NCBI GenBank assembly: GCA_963792895.1
Contig: CAWBYA010000008.1
Span: 248,001 to 312,000 of the forward strand
From: UBA6912 sp963792895
GTDB lineage: Bacteria; Actinomycetota; Acidimicrobiia; Spongiisociales; UBA5794
Length of the DNA: 64,000 nucleotides
Reading direction: 5' to 3'
Shown here: piece by piece, positions 45,809-54,051 of the stretch
Numbering within the stretch: the stretch's first letter is position 1
Layout of the letters: each line of letters opens with the position of its first letter
The notes under the pieces: generated by a model
Told to the model about the DNA's origin: nothing
The model's input: the letters and a program-made list of their open reading frames with translations, nothing else
Databases searched by the model: none
Made by a program: the position numbers and the translations under genes

Positions 45809-46650
45809 GCCGTAGCCCCCACGATGTCGGCATCTTCCCGGGTGCGATGCACGACCCTGTGCTCGACGAGCGTGACCAGCCCGACGAACAGGATCCCAAC
45901 GAGGGCGGTGACGAGGACCGTTGCATAGAGCTTGGCGGAACGGACGCCGAACTGCTGCGAGAAGGTCAGCAGCGCCCTGCCGAGCCCGGTCTGGAAGCCG
46001 GCGGGGAGCTCGCCGATCAAGCGCCCCGATGACGCTGGCCGTCGCCGAGACCTTGAGCGCCGTGAAGATGTACGGGAGCGCTGCCGGCACCTGGAGCTTC
46101 CACAGCACCTCGCTGGGCGCCGCCGCATACGAGCGCATCAGCTCCATCGCCGTCGGATCGGGTGAGCGCAGCCCCCGCAGCGTGTTGATCACGACGGGAA
46201 AGAAGGTGAGGTACGCGGAGATGATCGACACCGACAACCACTGAGGGACGTCGAGGCGCCCGCCCCACACGACCACCATCGGGGCGATGGCGATGATCGG
46301 GACGGTCTGGCTGGCGACCACGTACGGCATGAATGCTCTCTCGGCGAGGCGCTGGAGCGGGTGAAGAGCACGCCGAGCGTGAAGCCGAACGCTGCGCCGG
46401 CTGCGAACCCGACGAATGCCTCCCGAAGGGTCCAGAACGACCGGCCGAGCAGATCGAGAATCAGCAAGTCGCCGCCGCGGCGCACGGGCCGGAACAGCTC
46501 CCACACGATGTCCCACGAGTGCGGCATCGTGACGTTGTCGGGGCGCACGGGCGAGGTGAGGTCGAGTGCCTTGCCGACCACCTTGTAGAGCTCCCACATC
46601 ACGACGAGCGTCGCAACGACACCGGCGAAGGAGACGACGCGACGACGCAT
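45805..46650 (-). CDS. ABC transporter permease (NMT1-type importer), two apparent frameshifts
   Basis: Reconstructed ~281-aa inner-membrane permease and first gene of the permease-ATPase-permease unit. The ATG at 46650 begins MRRRVVSFAGVVATLVVMWEL and runs to LGVLFTR. A lost base near 46356 shifts to LQRLAERAFMPYVVASQTVP, IIAIAPMVVVWGG and the EAA loop ELMRSYAAAPSEVLWKLQVP. A gained base near 46020 returns to IGELPAGFQTGLGRALLTF and ends VEHRVVHRTREDADIVGATA. The closest relatives are SsuC/ThiX/RibX-like permeases. Having two different permeases implies a heterodimeric channel. Confidence 0.86.
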
Positions 46651-46761
46651 GTGATGGGCAGCGTCGCGGCGGTGGGCACCGGCTCTGGAGAGGCTGGTTC
46701 ATCGGGGCGACACTACCGGATGCGCCCCGGCGGCTCCCGGACGAGCCTTGGCGAGCATGGC

Positions 46762-47325
46762 TCAGTCCGCCGGCGCCGCTCCCTGTGCGATGTCCTTCTC
46801 GGCGAACGCGACCTCGCCGTCACGGATGCCGACCGTGAACCCTCGATCCGCCAGCAACGCCTCTACCGCCTCGTTCTCCGGCAGGTAGTAGGCCGTGAAT
46901 CGCCGGATACCCCGACGGACGGCCGCATCTTCGAGAATCGCCAGCATGGTTGTACCGAGCCCGATGCCGCGCCACTTCTTCCTCACGACCACGGCGATCT
47001 CGGCAACGCCGGGCTCGGTGGTCTCGTAGCGCACGATGGCCACGCCTTCGCCCTCGGTCGAGAAGGCGGCCAACGCAAGGCGGGTGTCGTAGTCGAGGCG
47101 GGTCAGGTGATCGAGTTGTGCGGCATCGAGACGAACCGGCGCCCGAAAGAAGCGCTGGTAGATCGTCTCCGTGTCGGCCTCCTCCAACTCGCGCTTGAGC
47201 AAGGGAGCATCATCTGGAATCACCGGGCGAGCGAACACGCTTCGACCATCGGCGACATCGATCCAGAGCTCGAGTTCGGTGGGGTAGCCGGCGGGGCGCC
47301 GGTTGGGTGTGAGTGTTGTCTTCAT
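46762..47325 (-). CDS. GNAT-family N-acetyltransferase
   Basis: 187-aa acetyltransferase fold. The acetyl-CoA loop is VRKKWRGIGLGTTMLAILEDAA (R/Q-x-x-G-x-G/A), preceded by the strand GVAEIAVVV. RPVIPDDAPLLKRELEEADTETIYQRFF resembles the protein-lysine acetyltransferase (Pat-like) GNAT subfamily, but no cAMP domain is attached. The substrate is unknown. It is divergent from the amylosucrase gene. Confidence 0.85.
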   Translation of the reverse strand: MKTTLTPNRRPAGYPTELELWIDVADGRSVFARPVIPDDAPLLKRELEEADTETIYQRFFRAPVRLDAAQLDHLTRLDYDTRLALAAFSTEGEGVAIVRYETTEPGVAEIAVVVRKKWRGIGLGTTMLAILEDAAVRRGIRRFTAYYLPENEAVEALLADRGFTVGIRDGEVAFAEKDIAQGAAPAD

Positions 47326-47432
47326 GGCCCTACTACAAGTGTACGCACTTCGCTTGCGTTTGCAAGCACCAGGGGTGGGTCGGCCGAACCGGATCGGCGA
47401 AGGTGTCGTGGCGTCAGGTAAGTTCACGCCGC

Positions 47433-49362
47433 ATGGTGGCCCAGACACAACAATTGCTCGATGCCGTGGCGGGACGCGCCATGGCCCAATTGGAAGAACC
47501 GGCCGGGTTCACGTCTCGTCTCATGCAGTACGGCCCGATAGCCATGGAGCACTTGGCCTCGCTCTACGGCGAAACCCCCCATGTGGAAGATCATCTCGCT
47601 GCGATCTTCGCCGCCGCCCTCGATGGACATGCGCTGCGGCCCGCTGCGCTCATCGCACGAGATGCAGATCGAGCCGACGACCCGGGCTGGTATCTCGGCC
47701 ACCAGATGACCGGAGCCTGGGCCTACCTCGATCGGTTCTCCGGGACACTGAAACAGCTCCGGCAGCGCATCGGCTACCTGGAGGAGCTCGGGATCACGTA
47801 TCTCCACCTCATGCCGCTGTTCGCTCGCCCGCCGTCTCCGAACGACGGCGGCTACGCAGTCTCGAGCTACCGCCATGTCCACGCGCCGTTCGGCACCATG
47901 AACGGCCTTCGCAAGGTGGCCGCCGCGCTGCACGATCACGACATGGTCCTTGCCGTCGACCTCGTTTTCAACCACACGGCCGACGACCACCCGTGGGCGA
48001 TCGCCGCCAAGCAAGGCACTGCGGCCGACCGTGCCTGCTACCTGACGTTCGAGTCCGAAGCCGAAACGGCCCTTTACCAGCGCAGTCTCCGCCAGATCTT
48101 CCCGGAGGAGAAGCCTGGGTCCTTCGTCTACTCGCAGGAGATGGACCGATGGGTGTGGTCGACGTTTCACGACTATCAGTGGGACCTGAACTACCGGAAC
48201 CCTGAGGTCTTTCGCAGGATGCTCGGCGAGACGATCTTCCTGGCCAACGTCGGCATCGACGTCCTCCGCCTCGACGCCGTTCCCTTCATCTGGAAGGAGC
48301 CCGGGACACCGTGCGAGAACCTGCCGCAGACGCACACGATCATCCGTGCGCTCAATGCCCTGGTTCGCATCGCCGCTCCCGCGACCATCTTCAAATCCGA
48401 GGCGATCGTCCATCCCGACGATGTACGCACGTACCTCGGGAATGACGAGCCCGGCGGCCGAGAGTGCGAGCTCTCCTACAACCCCTTGCTGATGGTCGAG
48501 GGCTGGGAGGCACTGGCCACCGGCTACGTGCACCTCCTGCGGCAGTCGATGGCAAGCCGGTACAGCATCCCCAAGCGGACTGCGTGGGTGAACTACGTCC
48601 GCAGCCACGACGACATCGGATGGGGCTTCGCCGACGAGGACGCTGCGGCTGTCGCTATCGACAGCCACGGGCACCGCGCCTACCTCAACCGCTTCTACAC
48701 CGGCGAGCACCCTGGGAGCTTCGCCAGGGGCGTCCCGTTTCAGGTGAACCCGGCAACCGGTGATGCCGCGAATTTGCGGGACAACTGCCTCGCTTGCGGG
48801 TCTCGAACACGCCATGCTCCGCGCCGATCAGCTGGAGATCGACCTCGCCATCCGGCGCATCCTCCTCTTGTACGGACTGGCGATCGGGACCCCGGGCATG
48901 CCACTCCTGAACCTCGGCGACGAGATCGGGACGCTGAATGACTTGACGTATCTCTACGACCCGGCCCACGCAGACGACTCGCGATGGATTCACCGGCCCC
49001 GATTCGACTGGGAGCGGGCAGCGCGCCGCCATCTCCCAGCGACGATCGAAGGGAGGGTCTTCGGGCCCCTCAGTCACATGATGCGGGTTCGCACGTCGAT
49101 CCCTGCGCTTGCTGCGGGCAACGACTACACGCCGATCGACGTTGGCAACGCCCATGTCTACGTCGCCGAGATCGCCCGTGGAGAGCTCGTCGTCGTCGCC
49201 AACTTCACGGGCGAGCCTCAGCATGTGAACCTGCCCGGAGACGGTCCATGGCACGACACGCTCTCGGCGCAGGAGGTTTCAACGCCGGCACTCACCATCG
49301 AGGCCTACGGACTGCTGTGGCTGACGCCGTCACGTGAAGCGCAACCCGCCGACACGTCGTGA
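47433..49362 (+). CDS. Amylosucrase-type GH13 glucosyltransferase, apparent frameshift
   Basis: Reconstructed 642-aa GH13 subfamily 4 enzyme that uses sucrose to build alpha-1,4-glucan or hydrolyses it. Landmarks: LGHQMTGAWAYLDRFSGTL, AVDLVFNHTADDHPWA, the nucleophile region GIDVLRLDAVPFIWKEPGT with Asp, the acid/base KSEAIVHPDDV with Glu, and VNYVRSHDDIGWGF. At about 48770 one extra base hides the continuation RICGTTASLAGLE, which matches the family motif TGDARISGTxASLAGLE; the C-terminal part runs to 49362. The ATG at 47433 is preceded by TAAGTT (8 bases), so it is probably leaderless. No sucrose transporter is adjacent. Confidence 0.9.
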
Positions 49363-49371
49363 GTGACCCGT

Positions 49372-50010
49372 TTACATCTGGTCGAGCAGGGCCTGCTTCT
49401 TCTGGGCGAACTCCTCGTCCGTGAGCACACCGTCGCGGTGCAGCCGAGCGAGCCGCTCGAGCTGCTCCATCGGATCCGCCTGGGCGGCTGGTACGGACGC
49501 CGGTCCGGCTCCCGCTGAGCCGGCTTTGCCAGACCTCAACTCCCGCGTGCGGTAGAGGAGTGACTGGAACTCCTCGGGGTCGGGGATGTCCGCAAAATGG
49601 CTCTGGCCGCTCTCCCCCGCCGACTCGATCAGCAGGTCGCCCGACTTCAGGATGCGCTCGAGCACGTTCTGGTTGAAGATCACGTTGTTGATGTTCTCGA
49701 GAGGGATCTCGATGCCGGCCCGGGCAATGACGCCCGATCTCGTGATCAAGCGCTCGTTGGTCAGCACGTAGGCCGTGAACCACCAGTTGACGACCGGCAT
49801 GACCGAGAGCGGGATGAGTGCGGCGACGACCACCAGACTCGTTATGAGGTCGACCGTGCTGTCGTCAGGCGGGATCCATTGGTAGATCAGCACGATGGCG
49901 ACGATCGCAGCCACCACCCACAGCACCGGGATGGCGAGCATCCGCCAATGCGGCCGGAATTCGCGGATGATCTCTTCGTCCTCGGTGAGGAGCTTGCGTG
50001 GGTATGCCAT
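49372..50010 (-). CDS. PH-domain (bPH2/YdbS-like) membrane protein with C-terminal SHOCT domain
   Basis: 212 aa. An N-terminal LLTEDEEIIREFRPHW is followed by two helices (MLAIPVLWVVAAIVAIVLIY and LVVVAALIPLSVMPVVNWWF), a bPH2 domain (YVLTNERLITRSGVIARAGIEIPLENINNV) and a short C-terminal SHOCT motif (LERLARLHRDGVLTDEEFAQKKQALL). SHOCT segments commonly mediate oligomerisation. The ATG at 50010 is preferred to an upstream in-frame start. Convergent with the amylosucrase gene. Confidence 0.85.
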   Translation of the reverse strand: MAYPRKLLTEDEEIIREFRPHWRMLAIPVLWVVAAIVAIVLIYQWIPPDDSTVDLITSLVVVAALIPLSVMPVVNWWFTAYVLTNERLITRSGVIARAGIEIPLENINNVIFNQNVLERILKSGDLLIESAGESGQSHFADIPDPEEFQSLLYRTRELRSGKAGSAGAGPASVPAAQADPMEQLERLARLHRDGVLTDEEFAQKKQALLDQM

Positions 50011-50162
50011 GAGCACATTGTGACACCCGATGGGCCGTGCTGCGAGCACATTCACCGCCAACTGGTGGGAGTCAGCCGCCAGACCGATCTGACGTCGAGT
50101 AGCGGGACGCCGGCCGAGCGATCTGGAAGCGAGACCCCAGCCGAGCGATCTCAGAAAGCAGA

Positions 50163-50524
50163 AACCCCGAGGGAGCTTTCGCCGAAGCTGCCGCCCTCTC
50201 GGGGTTCCCGATGGTAGGTCTCGCCTTGCGGCTCAACCCACCTGCCATCTTCAGCCGAAGCCGAAAACAGCCGTCCGCACGTTCGGCGCCGGCCCGAAAG
50301 CCTTTGCCCGGGACCCGAAGGCCCCGCCCACCCTTGCGGGTGGCGTCCGATTGGACAGGTCTTCCGCCCCTTGCGGGGCTTCCAACCGTGGAGACCCGAA
50401 GGCCTCCGAGTTACCGCCGGATCAGTTGCCCTCTCCAGCGACAACGGCAAGGTACATGCTTCCCGGCGAGGCTCGCAACCGAAATCGCTGGTCGGTTTTC
50501 GCGCCTCAGGAAGTTGTTTCGCGA
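50163..50524 (-). ncRNA. Candidate large structured RNA, element A
   Basis: A gene-free, hairpin-rich stretch. Read on the minus strand, stems close with classic stable tetraloops: GCAA at 50366-50379 (stem GCCCC) and 50328-50343 (stem CCACCC), and UUCG at 50390-50407 (7 bp) and 50310-50325 (6 bp). The 5' end (50476-50524) has CGCGAAAACCGACCAGCGAT. The 3' end is a terminator-like hairpin AACCCCGAG/CTCGGGGTT (50163-50171 with 50198-50206) with an inner AGCTT/AAGCT stem, followed by TTTCTGCTTTC. Both ends recur in element B. GNRA and UUCG loops appear only on this strand. I cannot assign it to a known RNA family. Confidence 0.55.
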
Positions 50525-50582
50525 CATGGCCTGTCGGTAGCCGCAAACGGGTGCGAAACTCACCGCCAGGCCCGGAGGGACC

Positions 50583-51188
50583 GTGAAGCGCACCATCATC
50601 GCCGTCGTTGCACTGGGGCTCGCTGCGTCTGCCTGCTCCGTCCAAGACGCGACTGCACCCTCGACAACCACGACCGAGACACCGCCCCTGCTCGTGTTGA
50701 CGCTCACATCCACCGGGCTCGGCGAGGTCCAATTGGGGGCCACGGCCGAGGCTGCGATCGTGGCCCTCACACCCGCAGTAGGGGCGCCGGACGGCGACAC
50801 CGGGTGGATCGACGGCACGGACGGCATCTATGGACGCTGCCCCGGCGCGATCCGGGTCATCAACTGGGGAAGCCTTGCCCTGTTCTTCGGTCCCCAGGTG
50901 GACGACGGGCTCTTCGCCTACAGCTACGGCTTCGACTACACGTCGGCAGAAGCAGGCGTCGACCCACGAGGGCTTGCCTTGGAAACGGCAGGCGGTGTTG
51001 GCTTGGGAACGAACGTCGCCGACCTGTCGAGGGCTGCGCCGGGCGTTGCCATCGAGGGTGACCCGGCCATCGACGTCTGGACGTTCGACATCGACCCAGC
51101 AGCGCAGCCGCACCTGCGTGGCCAGGTGAGCGGACCCGGACCGACGGACACCGTCTTGTTCATCGAGACATCCACGGGCTGTGAGTGA
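50583..51188 (+). CDS. Hypothetical lipoprotein
   Basis: 201 aa. The GTG at 50583 follows GGAGG closely. A lipoprotein signal (TIIAVVALGLAASACS, Cys about 18) is followed by a Thr-rich linker and a ~150-residue domain with TGLGEVQLGATAEAAIVALT, GRCPGAIRVINWGSLALFF and a final Cys (STGCE). I do not recognise the domain. The start lies only ~60 bases from the 5' end of the minus-strand element A, so their promoters may overlap. Confidence 0.75.
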   Translation: MKRTIIAVVALGLAASACSVQDATAPSTTTTETPPLLVLTLTSTGLGEVQLGATAEAAIVALTPAVGAPDGDTGWIDGTDGIYGRCPGAIRVINWGSLALFFGPQVDDGLFAYSYGFDYTSAEAGVDPRGLALETAGGVGLGTNVADLSRAAPGVAIEGDPAIDVWTFDIDPAAQPHLRGQVSGPGPTDTVLFIETSTGCE

Positions 51189-51231
51189 CTGCCGCCGACC
51201 GGCGGGCGCTCGGCGGGCCCGGGGTTGGGTG

Positions 51232-51261
51232 TTGACAGTGCGGGGGCGGTAGGTGGACGAT
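51232..51261 (+). promoter_or_regulatory. Candidate promoter of the TIR-like gene
   Basis: A perfect TTGACA (51232-51237), 18 bases, then GACGAT (51256-51261). If used, the transcript would start near the GTG at 51268, making the mRNA leaderless and favouring that start over 51253. Confidence 0.35.
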
Positions 51262-52263
51262 CGAGTGGTGACGGTACCATCGAATGGGCGACATCTCGTC
51301 GCCTACGTACGGACGTCGAGGCTCACGGACTGGAAGCGCCGCGCCCTTCAGCACAGCCAGGATGCCGGTCACCCGGTATTCCTCTACCGCAGCGACCACG
51401 AGGTGTTCGGCCGTCACGCACGGCCGGGGGCGGTGTTGTGGATCATCGAGTCACACCCGGGTCGAGGCCCGTCGCTTGCGGCACGCCTCGACATCGCCGG
51501 CCGCATCCACGGGGTGATCCGGATCGAGGTCCTCGAGCAGTCGGGAGAAATCGGCGGGGCTCTCGAATTGCTGCCTTCGTTCGAGTACGGGCGGGGGAAG
51601 CGTTGGTACGCGGTCGGCGACCCTGAGACGAGTCGCTTCTTCGGATTCAACGACATATCGCACGCTCTGCTGGCAACCTCGTTCGAGGCTCGCGTGCCAT
51701 GGGCGCCCAACGAGACGGCATGGAAGCCGGCGTATGGGAGAACCTTCATCTCACCCCGCCTCGTCGCCCCGGGTGGTGAATCGCAACTTGCGGCGGCGGC
51801 CCGCCGCCTCGCAGAGCGATCCGTCTTCGTGAGTTGGAAACATGGCGACTTCGGTGACGGGTTGGACGGTCGGATCCCGGCACTCGCCGGGGCGCTTGCG
51901 GCTGCCGGCCTCGACTGTTGGTGGGACCAGCGTGCCCTGCCCTCGAGCCCGGCCCTCGAGCGTCTCCGCGGAAAGCCCGACCTCCTCGGCGCGCTGCTCG
52001 ACGATGGGCTGAGGCGCGCCCGATGTGTGCTCGCCGTCGGGTCGACCAACTACGGGGAACCGTCGGCCTCCGACCCGTCGAGAAACTGGACCCGAAACGA
52101 GTGGTTCCGAGCTCACGCACGCCTCACGTGGGCAGGATGGGGCAGACCGACGAACGGCTGGCCGGACGCGAGGCACCACGCACTGCCCGACGAAGCCTCG
52201 ATCGAGGCTGTGGCCGACGAGGTCGCGAAGCGGGTAGACACCATGGCTGCCGCACCGCCGTGA
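51253..52263 (+). CDS. Protein with unrecognised N-terminal domain and C-terminal TIR-like domain
   Basis: Up to 336 aa. Residues ~190-290 look TIR-like: SVFVSWKHGDFGDGLDGRIP (first strand and loop), LAAAGLDCWWDQRALPSSP, LDDGLRRARCVLAVGSTNYG and NWTRNEWFRA, whose Glu (~283) is at the position of the catalytic Glu in NAD-cleaving TIRs. Residues 1-180 form a separate domain (VLWIIESHPGRGPSLAARLDI, FFGFNDISHALLATSFE) that I cannot name. The start is a GTG at 51253, with GTGs at 51265 and 51268 as alternatives. The gene is bracketed by two related structured elements (50163-50524, 52282-52931). A defence or signalling role is inference. Confidence 0.72.
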   Translation: MDDRVVTVPSNGRHLVAYVRTSRLTDWKRRALQHSQDAGHPVFLYRSDHEVFGRHARPGAVLWIIESHPGRGPSLAARLDIAGRIHGVIRIEVLEQSGEIGGALELLPSFEYGRGKRWYAVGDPETSRFFGFNDISHALLATSFEARVPWAPNETAWKPAYGRTFISPRLVAPGGESQLAAAARRLAERSVFVSWKHGDFGDGLDGRIPALAGALAAAGLDCWWDQRALPSSPALERLRGKPDLLGALLDDGLRRARCVLAVGSTNYGEPSASDPSRNWTRNEWFRAHARLTWAGWGRPTNGWPDARHHALPDEASIEAVADEVAKRVDTMAAAPP

Positions 52264-52281
52264 AGGCCGCAAGCGCGGCGA

Positions 52282-52931
52282 AACCCCGAGGGAGCTCGAC
52301 CGAAGCCTCACCCTCTCGGGGTTCGCCGGTTCGAAGCATGCTTTCCAGCCGCTCCGAGCCGCCAAAGATTCGGGGGGCGAGCCCCGCATCTCAGCGGATT
52401 CGACGACAGGTCCCGGACTTGCGTCCGGCGAGCCCCGAAGGGCTCTCTCTCGCCGATCGGCCCGGCTCACTCCCGTCCGGATGCAGCGTGAGCCGCCCCG
52501 TCCGGCAGGTGCCAAACCATCCCGCATCGAGCCCGAAAGCCCAATGTGGGTCGCTCCGGTGGGCCGTCGCCCTCCGGTGCCCGCACGCCCAGCCCGTCGG
52601 CCGGCCGTCCGGTGCGGTCGGGTCCCCGAGCCGAAGCCCGGTCGCTCGACCAGTGCCTTCGGGAGCCGAAGCTCCGTCCAGCGCCGAAGCGGCGAACCGC
52701 TCCGATGCCCCTCGATGCCGCCGAAGCGATCTCTCAGGGCGGTCCCGGAACCGCTCGATCTTCCGGCGGTTTCCCGCCATTCGCTCGTGCAGGTGGCCTC
52801 CGAAGAGGCCCTCCGGGACGCTCCCCTCTCCAGGCGTACCCGTCGAGGGAGCGCAAAATTACGACACGGAGCACGGACCAGTCAACTGAGATCGCTGGTT
52901 CGTTTTCGCGCCCCACGTGGAGTTTTCGCGA
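52282..52931 (-). ncRNA. Candidate large structured RNA, element B
   Basis: 650 bases without a credible gene, related to element A at both ends but with a longer, different interior. On the minus strand it has hairpins with UUCG loops at 52795-52810 (GGCCTC stem), 52662-52675 (GGAGC), 52626-52641 and 52430-52445 (GAGCCC), a GAAA loop at 52765-52778 (GGCGG) and a GCAA loop at 52413-52428 (CCGGAC). The 5' box (52883-52931) has CGCGAAAACGAACCAGCGAT. The 3' hairpin AACCCCGAG/CTCGGGGTT is at 52282-52290 with 52315-52323. Changed bases in the stems relative to A keep pairing possible. The open frames across it are Arg/Gly/Pro-rich and unconvincing. Confidence 0.55.
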
Positions 52932-53078
52932 AGTCGTGCGATCGGACACTCGCCGGTTGGCGGGGGCATGTCGACCGGCCCACCCGGCGACACCCGGGCA
53001 CCCGGCGCCGCAGCCGATCCGAGGTTCGGAACTACATCGGTGTGGTTTCTGTCGCAGCCAAGACGTAGAGTCGTCGGC

Positions 53079-53873
53079 ATGAAGACAATGAACGCCACGC
53101 CGGAACCCGCTGCGCTCGTGACGCTCTCCCCGAGCCGCGCCGCCGACTTCAAGGTCTGCCCGCAGCTCTTCAAGTTCCGAGCCATCGACCGCATCGAGAC
53201 GCCGCCTACGGTGCACCAGGCCCGGGGTACCACGGCGCACCTGGCGCTGCAACGGTTGTTCGACCAGCCCGCATCTCAGCGCACACCGGAACGGCTCTTC
53301 GATCTCTTTCGCAACGCGTGGGCGGAGCTGCGAGACGTCGAGTACCCCGAGCTCTTCGGCAGCGTCGAGGAGGAGCGGGCGTGGGGCATACAGAGCCTCG
53401 GCGTACTCGCCAACTACTTCGGTGTCGAAGACCCCACGCAGCTCGAGCCCCTCGATCGCGAGCTCGACATGCTCGAATCGATCGGGGAGATGGCGATCCG
53501 CGGGATCCTCGACCGCATGGAGGAGGGGCCAGACGGCCTCGTCATCACCGACTACAAGACAGGGTCGGCGCCGCCCGAGCGCTATGCGATCCCGGCGTTC
53601 TTTGCGCTCAAGATCTATGCGGTTCTCATCCGCCAGCGGACAGGGCGCACCCCGGCGCGGCTCAAGTTGCTCTATCTCAACGGCCCAACGGTGTACGAGG
53701 TGGCCGTCACGGACCAGCAGCTCGATGCGATGGAGCGCCAGCTCGGCGCATTGTGGTCCGCCATCAACCGCGCCATCAGCACCGAGACATTCCCGCCGCG
53801 ACCAGGAAGGCTGTGCGATTGGTGTGCGTACCGAGATATGTGCCCGGCCTTCGCCGACCGAGCAGTCGGCTGA
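53079..53873 (+). CDS. RecB-like PD-(D/E)XK nuclease family protein with Fe-S cluster motif
   Basis: 264-aa protein like the nuclease domain of AddB/Cas4/RecB. SPSRAADFKVCPQLFKFRAI gives the first Cys, GTTAHLALQRLF the conserved His-containing helix, and GILDRMEEGPDGLVITDYKTG the catalytic Asp-(x)n-Asp-Tyr-Lys pattern. CDWCAYRDMC at the end gives the three other Cys of a [4Fe-4S] cluster. The ATG at 53079 has TAGAGT seven bases upstream (probably leaderless). No cas genes are near, so Cas4 function is unlikely. Confidence 0.88.
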   Translation: MKTMNATPEPAALVTLSPSRAADFKVCPQLFKFRAIDRIETPPTVHQARGTTAHLALQRLFDQPASQRTPERLFDLFRNAWAELRDVEYPELFGSVEEERAWGIQSLGVLANYFGVEDPTQLEPLDRELDMLESIGEMAIRGILDRMEEGPDGLVITDYKTGSAPPERYAIPAFFALKIYAVLIRQRTGRTPARLKLLYLNGPTVYEVAVTDQQLDAMERQLGALWSAINRAISTETFPPRPGRLCDWCAYRDMCPAFADRAVG

Positions 53874-53944
53874 CCTCCGGGCCTTCCGTGCCGATGAGAG
53901 TGGCCAGCGGCAGCCGAACCAATGAGAGCCGGGCAACGATGGTT

Positions 53945-54005
53945 CCGACGGGATCGCACAGCGACGCGGCGGGAGAGGGGCCGTCGCACCGCCCGGCTCG
54001 CCGCA
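53945..54005. repeat. Degenerate copy of the 14-kb intergenic repeat
   Basis: GGGATCGCACAGCGACGCGG followed by GCCGTCGCACCGCC matches the core and tail of the repeats at 14059-14313 with several changes. It lies in the 178-base gap between the nuclease gene and gdhA. Confidence 0.5.
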
Positions 54006-54051
54006 ACCACCATCCGACGGGCACCGGACCGGTGCACCAGCCAAACGATCC

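Noticed and set aside
50151..51113. 320-codon open frame on the minus strand opposite the lipoprotein gene and element A
   Set aside because: It runs antisense to a gene with a proper ribosome site and lipobox, and it has no recognisable domains.
52391..52780. 130-codon open frame on the minus strand within element B
   Set aside because: Its composition is Arg/Gly/Pro/Ser-rich with no hydrophobic core or family motif, and the same bases form tetraloop hairpins. High GC content alone produces such open frames.
53079..53873. Cas4
   Set aside because: The RecB-like fold and Fe-S cysteines fit many PD-(D/E)XK proteins. No cas1, cas2 or repeat array is near.
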